Assembly (NCBI GenBank): GCA_963717385.1
Contig: CAVQWE010000027.1
Span: 296,280 to 360,279, forward strand
From: Sva-07 sp963717385
GTDB lineage: Bacteria; Actinomycetota; Acidimicrobiia; Acidimicrobiales; Ilumatobacteraceae
Length of the DNA: 64,000 nt
Direction of reading: 5' to 3'
Shown piece after piece: positions 1-7,857 of this stretch. The notes beneath the pieces are model-generated. The model did not search any database. It was not told where the DNA came from and saw only the letters and a list, made by a program, of their open reading frames with translations. The position numbers were made by a program, and so were the translations under genes. Numbering within the stretch: position 1 is the stretch's first letter; each line of letters starts with the position of its first letter.

Positions 1-2
1 AT

Positions 3-944
3 CACTTCGCGCTCGACAACGTCAGCCGACTCGGTGACCTCGAGCGTTCCGAGCTGCTGCCTCTGGCCAGCATCGTCAAGATCGAGCTCACCACAGCGCA
101 CCACGGCGAGATCGATCGCCTGATCAGTGTGGCGCGTGAGCGGTCGCCGGGCGTGCTGGTGGTTGCCGAAAAGGTCGAGTCGCACGACGAGTTCAACCGC
201 TGCATCGAGCACGGTTTCGACCTGTTCCAGGGCTATCACCTGAGCGAGCCGGAGCTCCTGCGGCGCCCGGCCCGCCACGCCACCCGTCGCGCCGCCACAG
301 CGCTGCACACTGCGCTACACCCCGACGGTGACGGCGGCATCGACGTCGCCCACCTCGAGGCGCTGGTCGGCAGCGATCCGACGCTGACGTTTCGTCTCCT
401 CACCGCCGTCAACGCCAACGCGTTCGGACTCGACCGACGCGTGACCACGCTCGACGAGGCCATCGCCCTGCTCGGCATCGGGAAGCTGAGGTGTCTGGCC
501 GATCTCCTCGCCTCATCGAACGAGGCGATCGACAGCGACGCCGAGGACCACGCCACCGAGGTCGCCCGAGGTGTTGCTCGCGCCTGCATGGTCGCATCGC
601 TACTGGACGACACCGACCTCGTCCGGGTCGGCGTGACCGCCGCGTTGTTGTCGGTGGTCGACCGCCTCTACGGCGCTCCGCTCGGCGACCTGCTCGATGA
701 GTTGCCGATGAGCGAGACGTCGGTGGACGCCGTGCTCCATGGCATCGGACCCGTCGGCCATGCACTCGACGTCGTGCGAGCGTGCGAACGCGACGATCGC
801 GTGGGGCTCGAACAGCTCGAGCCTGGTCGCTACGAAGAACTCATGGCGGACCACCGACTGGCAGAAGCAGCAGCCCGACAGGCATCCGCGTCAGCTTCCG
901 GTGCCGACGATTCGACGAGGTCGGAGACACACGAGCCCGCGTGA
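3..944 (+). CDS. EAL-HDOD domain protein, 5'-truncated by the window edge
   Basis: The frame is open from the first bases, so the start lies upstream. The visible N-terminal part is the end of an EAL domain (the stretch around KIEL and VAEKVES, then a DLFQGYHLSEP segment typical of the EAL end). A HDOD domain follows from about residue 110 (SDPTLTFRLLTAVNANAFG). This is the YuxH/CdgJ architecture, usually a signalling protein whose EAL domain is often degenerate and whose HDOD part binds partners. The catalytic EAL signature is outside the window, so phosphodiesterase activity cannot be judged. The C-terminus is an Ala/Ser-rich tail. Confidence 0.85.
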   Translation, partial: HFALDNVSRLGDLERSELLPLASIVKIELTTAHHGEIDRLISVARERSPGVLVVAEKVESHDEFNRCIEHGFDLFQGYHLSEPELLRRPARHATRRAATALHTALHPDGDGGIDVAHLEALVGSDPTLTFRLLTAVNANAFGLDRRVTTLDEAIALLGIGKLRCLADLLASSNEAIDSDAEDHATEVARGVARACMVASLLDDTDLVRVGVTAALLSVVDRLYGAPLGDLLDELPMSETSVDAVLHGIGPVGHALDVVRACERDDRVGLEQLEPGRYEELMADHRLAEAAARQASASASGADDSTRSETHEPA

Positions 945-956
945 CAGGCTGGGCCG

Positions 957-1466
957 ATGTCCGACGCCGACACCATCGACTTCGCACTCCTGCTGTTGCG
1001 CTGCGGCGTCGGCGCCGTGATGCTCGCCCACGGCGTCAACCACGTCCGTCCGAACATCGACGGCACTGCGAGCTGGTTCGGGTCGATGGGGATGAAGCCG
1101 GCGAAGCTCCATGCATGGCTGGCGAGCGTGACCGAGATCGTCGGCGGGCTGCTGCTGGTGATCGGCCTGTTGACGCCGTTCGCCGCTGCCGGAGTGGTGG
1201 GGGTGATGTTCGTGGCATGGGCGATCAACCACCGCGGCAACGGATTCTTCATCTTCAATCCGGGCGAGGGCTGGGAGTACGTGATGACGCTCGGCATCGT
1301 CGGGCTGGCCATCGGCACAGTCGGCCCCGGCGCATGGTCGCTCGATGAAGCGTTCGACCTGAACGACACCTTCGTCGGTGCGACCGGTCTCCTGATCGCA
1401 GCGATCGGCGGCATCGGCGGAGGGCTCGCCCTCGTGCTCGTCTTCTGGCGGCCCAACAAGACGTAG
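957..1466 (+). CDS. DoxX family membrane protein
   Basis: The 169-residue protein has four hydrophobic segments and the DoxX pattern: an N-terminal LLLLRCGVGAVMLAHGVNH helix, a G..KLHAWLA loop, then a TEIVGGLLLVIGLLTP helix. DoxX proteins are small inner-membrane proteins linked to redox or quinone functions; the exact role here is unknown. It begins 12 bp after the EAL-HDOD gene and probably shares its transcript. Confidence 0.85.
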   Translation: MSDADTIDFALLLLRCGVGAVMLAHGVNHVRPNIDGTASWFGSMGMKPAKLHAWLASVTEIVGGLLLVIGLLTPFAAAGVVGVMFVAWAINHRGNGFFIFNPGEGWEYVMTLGIVGLAIGTVGPGAWSLDEAFDLNDTFVGATGLLIAAIGGIGGGLALVLVFWRPNKT

Positions 1467-1513
1467 GGGCCTCGACCCAGCGGTTGCTGCACGTCGTGGC
1501 AGCAGGCCACCGA

Positions 1514-2227
1514 TCAGATCAGCGGCTCGCCGGCGAGGCCGAACGTCGGGCTCAGGTGGCTGGTGTCGTTCCAGCAACGCACGATCCAGTGGTCCTCTGC
1601 TGCAACGACGAGATGCGAGATCGAAGCATTCGCCGCCCCAGTGAACGAGAAGCCGGTCGAACCGGTCGCGATGTTCATCACCTGACCGATGACGCCGCCG
1701 TGCACGACGGCCACGACCAGTTCGTCGCGATGGGCTGCGGCGATGCGGTGGATACCCCGTCGAATCCGGTTGTCGAACTGGTGGGCAGGTTCGCCACCGG
1801 GAATGACGTCCCAACGCTGCTCGACATACATCTGCTGAGCGATCGGATCGCCGTCGGCGATGCGGCGGCGGAACTCGCCGCCCTCCCAATCCCCGAGGAA
1901 CACCTCACGCAGGTCGGCCTCGACGATCGGTTCGATGCCCAGACGCTGCACGAGCGGCGCAGCGGTCTGGACGGTGCGCTGCAGTGTGGTGACGTACACC
2001 GCTGCGATGCGCTCGCCGGTGTCGATGAGGCGTTGCGCGGCCAGCTGCGCTTGCTCGACGCCCTCGGGAGCCAGTGGCGGATCGCCGTGGCCGTCGACCA
2101 GGTCGAAGGTCTCACCTTCGACATGCGCTGCCGATGCCCCGTGGCGCACCAGCAGGATTTCCGTCGCACCCGGAGGTGGCACGAACCCGGTCTGGGCGAA
2201 TGCACGCGGGACGGGGGTCTCAGCCAT
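1514..2227 (-). CDS. Histidine phosphatase family protein
   Basis: The 237-residue protein carries the phosphoglycerate-mutase/acid-phosphatase signature LLVRHGAS near residue 27, where the His is the phospho-acceptor. The second catalytic His lies in VVAVVHGGVIGQ near residue 178, and a W-G-G-EF segment follows the Glu region. Substrate is not predictable. The start at ATG 2227 keeps the conserved core and removes a long upstream extension that is only the antisense of the hydroxylase gene. It is divergent from the fatty acid hydroxylase, with an inverted repeat between them. Confidence 0.88.
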   Translation of the reverse strand: MAETPVPRAFAQTGFVPPPGATEILLVRHGASAAHVEGETFDLVDGHGDPPLAPEGVEQAQLAAQRLIDTGERIAAVYVTTLQRTVQTAAPLVQRLGIEPIVEADLREVFLGDWEGGEFRRRIADGDPIAQQMYVEQRWDVIPGGEPAHQFDNRIRRGIHRIAAAHRDELVVAVVHGGVIGQVMNIATGSTGFSFTGAANASISHLVVAAEDHWIVRCWNDTSHLSPTFGLAGEPLI

Positions 2228-2257
2228 CCCCCGACGGTACTCACCATCCCCGTGCTT

Positions 2258-2295
2258 GTTGCAGTTCGGACGAGCCGGGTCATCCGAACTGCAAC
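2258..2295. promoter_or_regulatory. 13-bp inverted repeat in a divergent promoter region
   Basis: A perfect 13-bp inverted repeat (arm GTTGCAGTTCGGA at 2258-2270, its complement at 2283-2295) surrounds a 12-nt loop. It sits in the 96-bp gap between the minus-strand phosphatase and the plus-strand hydroxylase. Its location suits an operator or a hairpin acting on either gene. No known regulator motif was recognised. Confidence 0.5.
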
Positions 2296-2323
2296 GCGAG
2301 CGGGATCGGGGCAGACTGGCGGG

Positions 2324-3241
2324 GTGAAGCAGCTCAACTCTCGGCCGATCGACACGATCGATCTGCTGTCGCTGCCGGCATTCGTCGGCACGATGGTGTG
2401 GGAGTCGCGGGTGCTCGCCAAGCGTGAGCTGCGGAATTTCGGTGACCTCGACGACGCGACAGCCGAGGAGCTGTCGGACCCGAGTCTGCCTGCCGACCCG
2501 CTGGTGCCGGTGGGCTACGAACGTCGGGACACGCAGGCGAGTCTGTCGATGTTGGTCGGCAACGTGGCGGTCAACCTGGCCGTCGCCGGCGCCGTCGGCG
2601 CGCTGGGGCGCTTCGTCCACAAGCACCGGATCGTCGACCTGGGCGTCACCAAGTGGTCGCTGCCGGCGGCGATGATCGCCTGGGACTTCCTCTACTACTG
2701 GGACCACCGCTGGACGCACGAGGTGCGGCTGTTCTGGGCAAACCACGTCACGCACCACTCCAGCGAGCGCTACAACCTCTCGACGGCGCTGCGCCAGCCG
2801 TGGTCGGGGTTCCTGATGTCGTGGGTGTTCCTGCCGATGCCGCTGCTGGGCATCCCGGCGCATCACGTGGCCAAGGCCGGCCAGATCAACCTGCTCTATC
2901 AGTACTGGATCCACACCGAGACGATCGACCGCCTCCCCAAGCCGATCGAAGCGGTGTTCAACACGCCCTCACACCATCGGGTGCATCACGGCGCGAACCC
3001 GCAGTACCTCGACAAGAACTACGGCGGGATCCTGATCGTGTGGGACAAGCTGTTCGGCACGTTCGAGCCCGAATTGCGCCGCATCAAGTACGGCCTCACG
3101 AAGAACATCGACACGTACAACCCGGTCCGCATCGGCTACCACGAGTTCGTCGACATCGCCCGAGATGTCCGCCGCGCCACGAACTGGCGCGACCGCCTCG
3201 GCTACGTCTTCCGCGGCCCCGGCTGGCAACCCGCCACCTGA
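2324..3241 (+). CDS. Sterol desaturase / fatty acid hydroxylase family protein
   Basis: The 305-residue membrane protein has the His-box clusters of the fatty acid hydroxylase superfamily: HRWTHE, HVTHHSSE and HRVHHG, with further His near WIHTE. These bind a di-iron centre that hydroxylates or desaturates C-H bonds of lipids. The GTG at 2324 is chosen because it begins a plausible N-terminus (VKQLNSRPIDTIDLL). The longer open frame upstream only runs antisense through the phosphatase gene. The substrate is unknown. Confidence 0.88.
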   Translation: MKQLNSRPIDTIDLLSLPAFVGTMVWESRVLAKRELRNFGDLDDATAEELSDPSLPADPLVPVGYERRDTQASLSMLVGNVAVNLAVAGAVGALGRFVHKHRIVDLGVTKWSLPAAMIAWDFLYYWDHRWTHEVRLFWANHVTHHSSERYNLSTALRQPWSGFLMSWVFLPMPLLGIPAHHVAKAGQINLLYQYWIHTETIDRLPKPIEAVFNTPSHHRVHHGANPQYLDKNYGGILIVWDKLFGTFEPELRRIKYGLTKNIDTYNPVRIGYHEFVDIARDVRRATNWRDRLGYVFRGPGWQPAT

Positions 3242-3266
3242 CAACCACCCCGTGGGGCCTGGTCGG

Positions 3267-4061
3267 TCAGGCGGCGTATTGCGACAGGATCATCGCCGGG
3301 AGCGGTCCCGGATCGATGTCGCCGGGGTTGTAGCCCGGGGTGTACGTGGCGAGCAGACGGCTGCGTCCGGCCTTCATCCACGGCGGCACATGCCGCTTCG
3401 CAGGTGCTCCCTGCGATTCGAGCAGTATGCGTTGCATCCGCCCCACCATCCGCTGGAAGTGGACCTGTGCCCGCAACGAACCGATGATCCGGTACGGATA
3501 GCTGCCCTCGAGCTGCTCGTACACGTCGAATGCGACGGTGCGGTGTTCCATCTCCTCGGCGAGATGCCACATCCAGAGCTCACCCCACTTGCCGGGCCGG
3601 ATGCTGCTGGTGCCGGAGGTGGCTTCGTCGAGCGACGCAAGCGCCATCGCGCACGTCATCGCCTCGAATCCTTCGGCATAGGCGAGATTGAACCTGCGGG
3701 ACTTGGACGCGTTGAAGCGGCGGTAGTCGGCGTCGAGTTCGTCCTCGACCGCCTGCAGGCGCGCGGCGACATCGGGGCCCAGTTGGGCCTTGATGATCTC
3801 GTTGATACGTCGGTGGTTCTGGAAGTGCTGAGCCTCTTGGCCGATGAACTCCTTGACGTCGGCGGCAAGGCCGGGATCGGTGATGTCGTCGGCAACCGCC
3901 CGATACGTGCGAATCAGGTAGGGCTCGAGGTACGGCATGGTGAGCGAGAACGCCACCAGGTGCGTCTCGCGCACGAGGTCGTCGCCGGGGAGCACGTCGT
4001 CGAGTTCGTCGGGGAACTCGAACTTCACCTTGCGGACCGTGATGTCGTGCGGTGCGCTCAT
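3267..4061 (-). CDS. Predicted metal-dependent hydrolase (PF10118-like)
   Basis: The 264-residue protein matches the family of predicted metal-dependent hydrolases by the motifs EFIGQEAQHFQNH (about residues 70-82) and LAEEMEHRTVAFDVYE (about 165-180). Their Glu and His residues look like a helical-bundle di-metal site. Its ATG overlaps the stop of the LysR gene by ATGA, so the two are translationally coupled. This suggests the LysR protein controls it or the two share a pathway, often lipid-related in this family. Confidence 0.8.
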   Translation of the reverse strand: MSAPHDITVRKVKFEFPDELDDVLPGDDLVRETHLVAFSLTMPYLEPYLIRTYRAVADDITDPGLAADVKEFIGQEAQHFQNHRRINEIIKAQLGPDVAARLQAVEDELDADYRRFNASKSRRFNLAYAEGFEAMTCAMALASLDEATSGTSSIRPGKWGELWMWHLAEEMEHRTVAFDVYEQLEGSYPYRIIGSLRAQVHFQRMVGRMQRILLESQGAPAKRHVPPWMKAGRSRLLATYTPGYNPGDIDPGPLPAMILSQYAA

Positions 4062-5029
4062 GCCGGCACGGTAGCTGCAGCCAGATCGAATCGTTCGTCG
4101 GGTTCGGACAGCTCGGCACACACCGCTGTCGCCAGTTCGACGAACGCGTTCGCTGCCGGCGACAGCGTCCGGCCCGCACGCCATGCGATCGAGACGTGAC
4201 GTCCAGGGATCGGCGGGTGGAGCGGATGGAGTTCGGTGCGGGGATCCTCGGGTTCGGTGCACAGCAGCGGCATCACCGCAACGCCCATGCCGGCGCGCAC
4301 CATTGCTGCGACGGTGCCGTTGTCGTTCGAGCGGAACACATAGCTCGGGTCGAGGCCGGCGGAGCGAAGCCCGGCCTCGTTGAGCAGCTGGCACGAGTTC
4401 GGGTGCTGGCCGATCAACGGTTCGTCGGCGAACGCCTCGACCGACACCGGTCCGGACGGGAACTGCCCGGGGCGCGCGATCAGCACGAAGGGGTCGGTGA
4501 GCAACAGCCGCGACTCGAACCCCGACTGCTCGGGTGCAGCGACCTCGCCGACGATGAACGACACCTCGGTTTGGCCTCGTTCGAGTTGCTCTTCGAGTTG
4601 CACGTCGACATCGGTCTCGAACAACTGCACCTCGACCTCTGGGTGGTTGGCCCGGAACCGGCCGAGCACCATCGGCAACACCGCCGACGACACGCTCTGG
4701 AACGTGCCGATCGCAAGTCGCCCGGTGCTGCCGGAACGGAATCGGTCGAGGTCGTCGGCGAGCGCCTCGACCCGAGCGAGAAGATCTCGGCCGCCGCGCA
4801 GGAGCTCGGCACCGAACGGCGTCAGCTCGACTGCACGGGGTCCGCCCGGCCGGTCGAACACCCGCTCGCCGACCGCCCGCTCGAGGGATGCGATCTGCTG
4901 GCTGACTGCCGACTGCGTGTACCCGAGCCGCTCAGCAGCCCGTGCGAAGGTCCCTTCGCTGGCGACCGCATCGAGCGCCAGCAGGTGTCGGAGGTCGAGG
5001 TCGCGCCACATGGCCATGAGCATCAGCAT
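4058..5029 (-). CDS. LysR family transcriptional regulator
   Basis: The 323-residue protein has a typical N-terminal winged helix (LRHLLALDAVASEGTFARAAERLGYTQSAVSQQIASLE) and a C-terminal effector-binding domain with RLAIGTFQSVSS and GMGVAVMP. Several ATG codons lie at the start (MLMLMAMW); the fifth or seventh residue could be the true start. It is the first gene of a two-gene unit with the coupled hydrolase. The palindrome just upstream is a candidate autoregulatory site. Confidence 0.9.
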   Translation of the reverse strand: MLMLMAMWRDLDLRHLLALDAVASEGTFARAAERLGYTQSAVSQQIASLERAVGERVFDRPGGPRAVELTPFGAELLRGGRDLLARVEALADDLDRFRSGSTGRLAIGTFQSVSSAVLPMVLGRFRANHPEVEVQLFETDVDVQLEEQLERGQTEVSFIVGEVAAPEQSGFESRLLLTDPFVLIARPGQFPSGPVSVEAFADEPLIGQHPNSCQLLNEAGLRSAGLDPSYVFRSNDNGTVAAMVRAGMGVAVMPLLCTEPEDPRTELHPLHPPIPGRHVSIAWRAGRTLSPAANAFVELATAVCAELSEPDERFDLAAATVPA

Positions 5030-5035
5030 ATCTAA

Positions 5036-5047
5036 TGCTCATGAGCA
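5036..5047. promoter_or_regulatory. 12-bp palindrome upstream of the LysR gene
   Basis: TGCTCATGAGCA is a perfect 12-bp palindrome ending 7 bp before the furthest LysR start codon, in an AT-richer patch. The location suits an operator of the LysR protein, although the spacing is shorter than the usual T-N11-A box and no footprint is known. Confidence 0.4.
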
Positions 5048-5093
5048 ATAATCATCGCCAGGGATGTGGACCATCTCGCCGTACCGTGATCGC

Positions 5094-5477
5094 ATGACCT
5101 CGCTGGACAGCATTGCCATCACCATCGACCGCGAGGGCTTCGAGGCCCTCGACCGACACGTCATCGACGACGTCCTCGCCCTTGCCAGGAAGGCTCAGGC
5201 CTCGCCCGTTCTGGCCGAAGTGCTCGGCGACGAGCACGAGCCCGCACCAGTGCGCGAGCGTGCGTTCGGCCTCCTTGCGATGCAGATCGCCCGGGCCGCC
5301 TCGACGCGACGCCCGACCCGTGGCGCCCGCCGTCTGGGCACGAACCGCAGCGGCTTCGTACAGTCGACCGCATGCAGCAGTTCGACGCCAAGGTCGCGGC
5401 GATCACGGGTGCCGGTTCCGGCATCGGGCGCGGACTCGCGCTCGCACTTGCCGGCCGCGGCTCCCATCTTGCGCTGA
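5094..5477 (+). CDS. Small hypothetical protein, doubtful 3' end
   Basis: An ATG-started frame of 127 codons. The first 80 or so residues (SIAITIDREGFEALDRHVIDD and onward) have good third-position GC and a helical, acidic character. After about 5340 the frame becomes Arg/Ser-rich and runs 105 bp into the following SDR gene, which is not protein-like. It may be a genuine small gene whose end is shifted by an indel, or a remnant. No family was recognised. Confidence 0.35.
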   Translation: MTSLDSIAITIDREGFEALDRHVIDDVLALARKAQASPVLAEVLGDEHEPAPVRERAFGLLAMQIARAASTRRPTRGARRLGTNRSGFVQSTACSSSTPRSRRSRVPVPASGADSRSHLPAAAPILR

Positions 5478-6229
5478 GCGACGTCGACGGCACCGGCCTC
5501 GCCGAGACCGTTGCGCTCATCGAACGGTCCGGAGTTCCCCACGGAAGCATCAACGTGGCGAGCGCCCGCGTCGACGTCACCGACCGGAACGCCGTGGACG
5601 CCTGGGCCGACTCGGTCGTCGAGGAGTTCGGGCAGGCGAATCTGATCTTCAACAACGCCGGTGTGGCGCTGTCGGCCAACGTGGGAACGATGTCGTACGA
5701 CAACTTCCGTTGGCTGATGGACATCAATTTCTGGGGCGTCGTGCACGGCACCCTTGCGTTCCTCCCGCACCTCAAAGCGTCCGGTGACGGCCACGTCATC
5801 AACATCTCCAGTGTCTTTGGTCTGCTCGGCATCCCCAGCCAGTCGGCATACAACTCGGCGAAGTTCGCCGTTCGAGGATTCACCGACGCGCTACGAACCG
5901 AGCTCGACATCGAGAACTGTGGTGTGTCGGCCACCACGATCCACCCCGGTGGCATCCGTACCAACATCGCTCGCAACGCCCGATTCGAGTTCGCCGAACA
6001 CGAAGCGGCCGTCGACGCCGAGCAGGCCGCCGTCGACTTCGAGAAGTTCACCCGGACCACACCCGACAAGGCGGCGCAACTCATCATCGGCGCCGTCGAG
6101 AAGAACAAGCGCCGCGCCCTCATCGGCCCCGACGCCCACGTCTTCGACGCCGCTGCCCGCATCTCACCGCGAGCATCACAATGGGCACTCGGCAAATTGA
6201 TCGCCCGCAGCAACACCGCCATCGTGTGA
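5372..6229 (+). CDS. Short-chain dehydrogenase/reductase
   Basis: The 285-residue classical SDR has the Rossmann motif TGAGSGIG near residue 12, the NNAG motif near residue 92, the catalytic Ser in NISSVFG near 143 and the YNSAK (YxxxK) motif near 158. It probably oxidises or reduces an alcohol or ketone with NAD(P)(H). Substrate is not predictable. It converges on corA. Confidence 0.9.
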   Translation: MQQFDAKVAAITGAGSGIGRGLALALAGRGSHLALSDVDGTGLAETVALIERSGVPHGSINVASARVDVTDRNAVDAWADSVVEEFGQANLIFNNAGVALSANVGTMSYDNFRWLMDINFWGVVHGTLAFLPHLKASGDGHVINISSVFGLLGIPSQSAYNSAKFAVRGFTDALRTELDIENCGVSATTIHPGGIRTNIARNARFEFAEHEAAVDAEQAAVDFEKFTRTTPDKAAQLIIGAVEKNKRRALIGPDAHVFDAAARISPRASQWALGKLIARSNTAIV

Positions 6230-6274
6230 CGCGTGCGATGTGTCCGAGATGTGTCTCACACAACTCGTGCGTCA
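6227..6274. terminator. Hairpin shared by two convergent stop codons
   Basis: TGACGC at 6227-6232 pairs with GCGTCA at 6269-6274, with an inner TGTGT/ACACA pairing and a small GAGA/TCTC loop stem. The SDR stop codon and the CorA stop codon lie in the two outer arms. A bidirectional terminator is the likely role. There is no T-run, as is common in high-GC actinobacteria. Confidence 0.4.
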
Positions 6275-7264
6275 GAGCCAGCCAGACTTCTTGAACTGGC
6301 GGTACAGCAGCGCAACAGCGATTGCCGTGAGCGACAACACCACCGGGTAGCCGGCGGCCAAGTCGAGTTCTGGCATGTTCTCGAAGTTCATGCCGTAGAT
6401 CCCAGCGACCATCGTGGGCACCGCAGCCATTGCAACCCAGGCACTGATCTTGCGCATGTCATCGTTCTGGCGCACCGAGATCTGCGTGAGGCTGGCGGTG
6501 AGTGCAGCATCGAGCAGGCCCGAGAGCGAATGGGCTCGCGTCACTGCCCGATCGAGCTGATCGGACGCCTCGTTCAGATCATGCAGGATCGACGGCGGCA
6601 TCTCAGGACCACGCACCCGAATCAACCGTGCGAGCGGATCGTCGAGCGAGTCGATTGCCACGATCATCCGCCGCACTTCCCGCTTGAGCTTGTACAGCCG
6701 CTGCACCGGCTGACGGTTGCCGTCGGAGAACACGTCGCGCTCCACCTCGATCACATCGTTCTCGAACCCGTCGAGCGCCGGTCCGTATCCGTCGATCACG
6801 ACGTTGACGACCGCCGCAACGACGGCCCCGGGCCCGAGCCGCAGGCGGTCGGGATCGGCCTCGAGGGCGGTCCGCGCCGACGACAGCTGGCTCGCCTGGC
6901 CGTGACGGATCGAGATGACCGCCCGAGGACCGACGAGGAGCGTCATCTCGCCGAGCGCGATGGTCTCGTTGCGGTCCTCGTAGGCAGCGGTGCGCAGGAC
7001 GAGCTGCACGATCGATCCCTCGACGGTGAGCACGGGTCGCGCGTGCGGCGTCAACACTTCCGACGCGGAGACACCAGTGATCCCGAGCACGTGCATCCCC
7101 CGTTGGAGTTCGGCTTCGTCGGGCACCCGCAGACCGAGCCAGACGAACCCGTCCCCGACGGCCGCGTCGTCGATCGTCATGGTGTCGGGATCGAACTCCC
7201 TGCGTTCACCATCGACATAGGCCGCACAATCGATCCTCACGCCGCAAGTCTTGCTCTTCACCAT
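6272..7264 (-). CDS. corA: CorA-family magnesium/cobalt transporter
   Basis: The 330-residue protein has the large cytoplasmic N-terminal domain of CorA, then two C-terminal membrane helices with the signature YGMNFENMPEL between them. GMN is the ion-selectivity motif. The C-terminus is basic (YRQFKKSGWL), as usual. ATG 7264 is chosen because the longer frame to 7354 would be encoded by the tandem repeat there. It transports divalent cations across the inner membrane. Confidence 0.92.
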   Translation of the reverse strand: MVKSKTCGVRIDCAAYVDGERREFDPDTMTIDDAAVGDGFVWLGLRVPDEAELQRGMHVLGITGVSASEVLTPHARPVLTVEGSIVQLVLRTAAYEDRNETIALGEMTLLVGPRAVISIRHGQASQLSSARTALEADPDRLRLGPGAVVAAVVNVVIDGYGPALDGFENDVIEVERDVFSDGNRQPVQRLYKLKREVRRMIVAIDSLDDPLARLIRVRGPEMPPSILHDLNEASDQLDRAVTRAHSLSGLLDAALTASLTQISVRQNDDMRKISAWVAMAAVPTMVAGIYGMNFENMPELDLAAGYPVVLSLTAIAVALLYRQFKKSGWL

Positions 7265-7288
7265 CGCCTCGTCAGCGATGGCCGAAGG

Positions 7289-7354
7289 TGGTTCCCGGAG
7301 ACCTGGGCGCGGGGAACCATCGTGGTTCCCGGAGTCCTGGGCGCGGGGAACCAT
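7289..7354. repeat. Tandem pair of 32-bp GGTTCCC/GGGAACC palindromic repeats
   Basis: Two copies (7289-7320 and 7323-7354) differ by one base and are spaced by CG. Each copy can fold by pairing TGGTTCCC with GGGAACCA. They lie between the CorA start and the end of the DUF5655 gene. A hairpin with the same outer arms stands at 63885-63919, so this is a dispersed family in this genome, possibly REP-like or a terminator type. Confidence 0.6.
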
Positions 7355-7360
7355 GACGGG

Positions 7361-7777
7361 TCAGGTCGGGTTGTCGTTGTAGGCCTCGGTGAGCAGGGCG
7401 AGCAGTGCGTCGTCGACATCGCCAGGGCTGCGAACGTTGGCAACATGCCAGTACCGGTTGCCGTATTCGCCGACCTTGCGAGTGATGGTGGGGTGGGTCG
7501 CTCGGCGTCGCAACGAAAACGAGATCGCCACCCACCGGTCCTTCGGTCGCAGCTCGGCGAACTTGCGTGGGTTCTTCAGGAAGACTCCGACCGACACGAT
7601 GTCGGCGTGCACCGGTCCGAGCGATTCGACGTGCGCCATGATCACGTCGAAGATCGGACGTTCGTGCGACGGCCCGGTCTCGAAGTACTCCTCGAGCGTC
7701 AGCCCTGGGGCACAGTCGTGCGACTGGCTCCGGCGGCCGAACAGCCGGCCGCACTCTGGGCACACCCACTCGGCCAT
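7361..7777 (-). CDS. DUF5655 domain protein with N-terminal zinc ribbon-like segment
   Basis: The 138-residue protein begins with CPECGRLFGRRSQSHDC, a probable zinc-binding knuckle. A DUF5655-like domain follows (FDVIMAHVESLGPVHADIV, then DRWVAISFSLRR and a C-terminal DALLALLTEAY). Its function is unknown. The ATG at 7777 is used because the residues before it are Cys/Arg-rich and non-coding in style. Confidence 0.75.
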   Translation of the reverse strand: MAEWVCPECGRLFGRRSQSHDCAPGLTLEEYFETGPSHERPIFDVIMAHVESLGPVHADIVSVGVFLKNPRKFAELRPKDRWVAISFSLRRRATHPTITRKVGEYGNRYWHVANVRSPGDVDDALLALLTEAYNDNPT

Positions 7778-7857
7778 CGATTGATCTTTGCACCAGCTGC
7801 GGGTTGCGGACGCGTCACTTCGACGCGCGAAGCTGCGAGCGAGGCAAGGAGCGCAAC

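Noticed and set aside
1484..2323. Upstream extension of the hydroxylase frame by 280 codons
   Set aside because: It is antisense to the histidine phosphatase gene and has no domain; the GTG at 2324 is the natural start.
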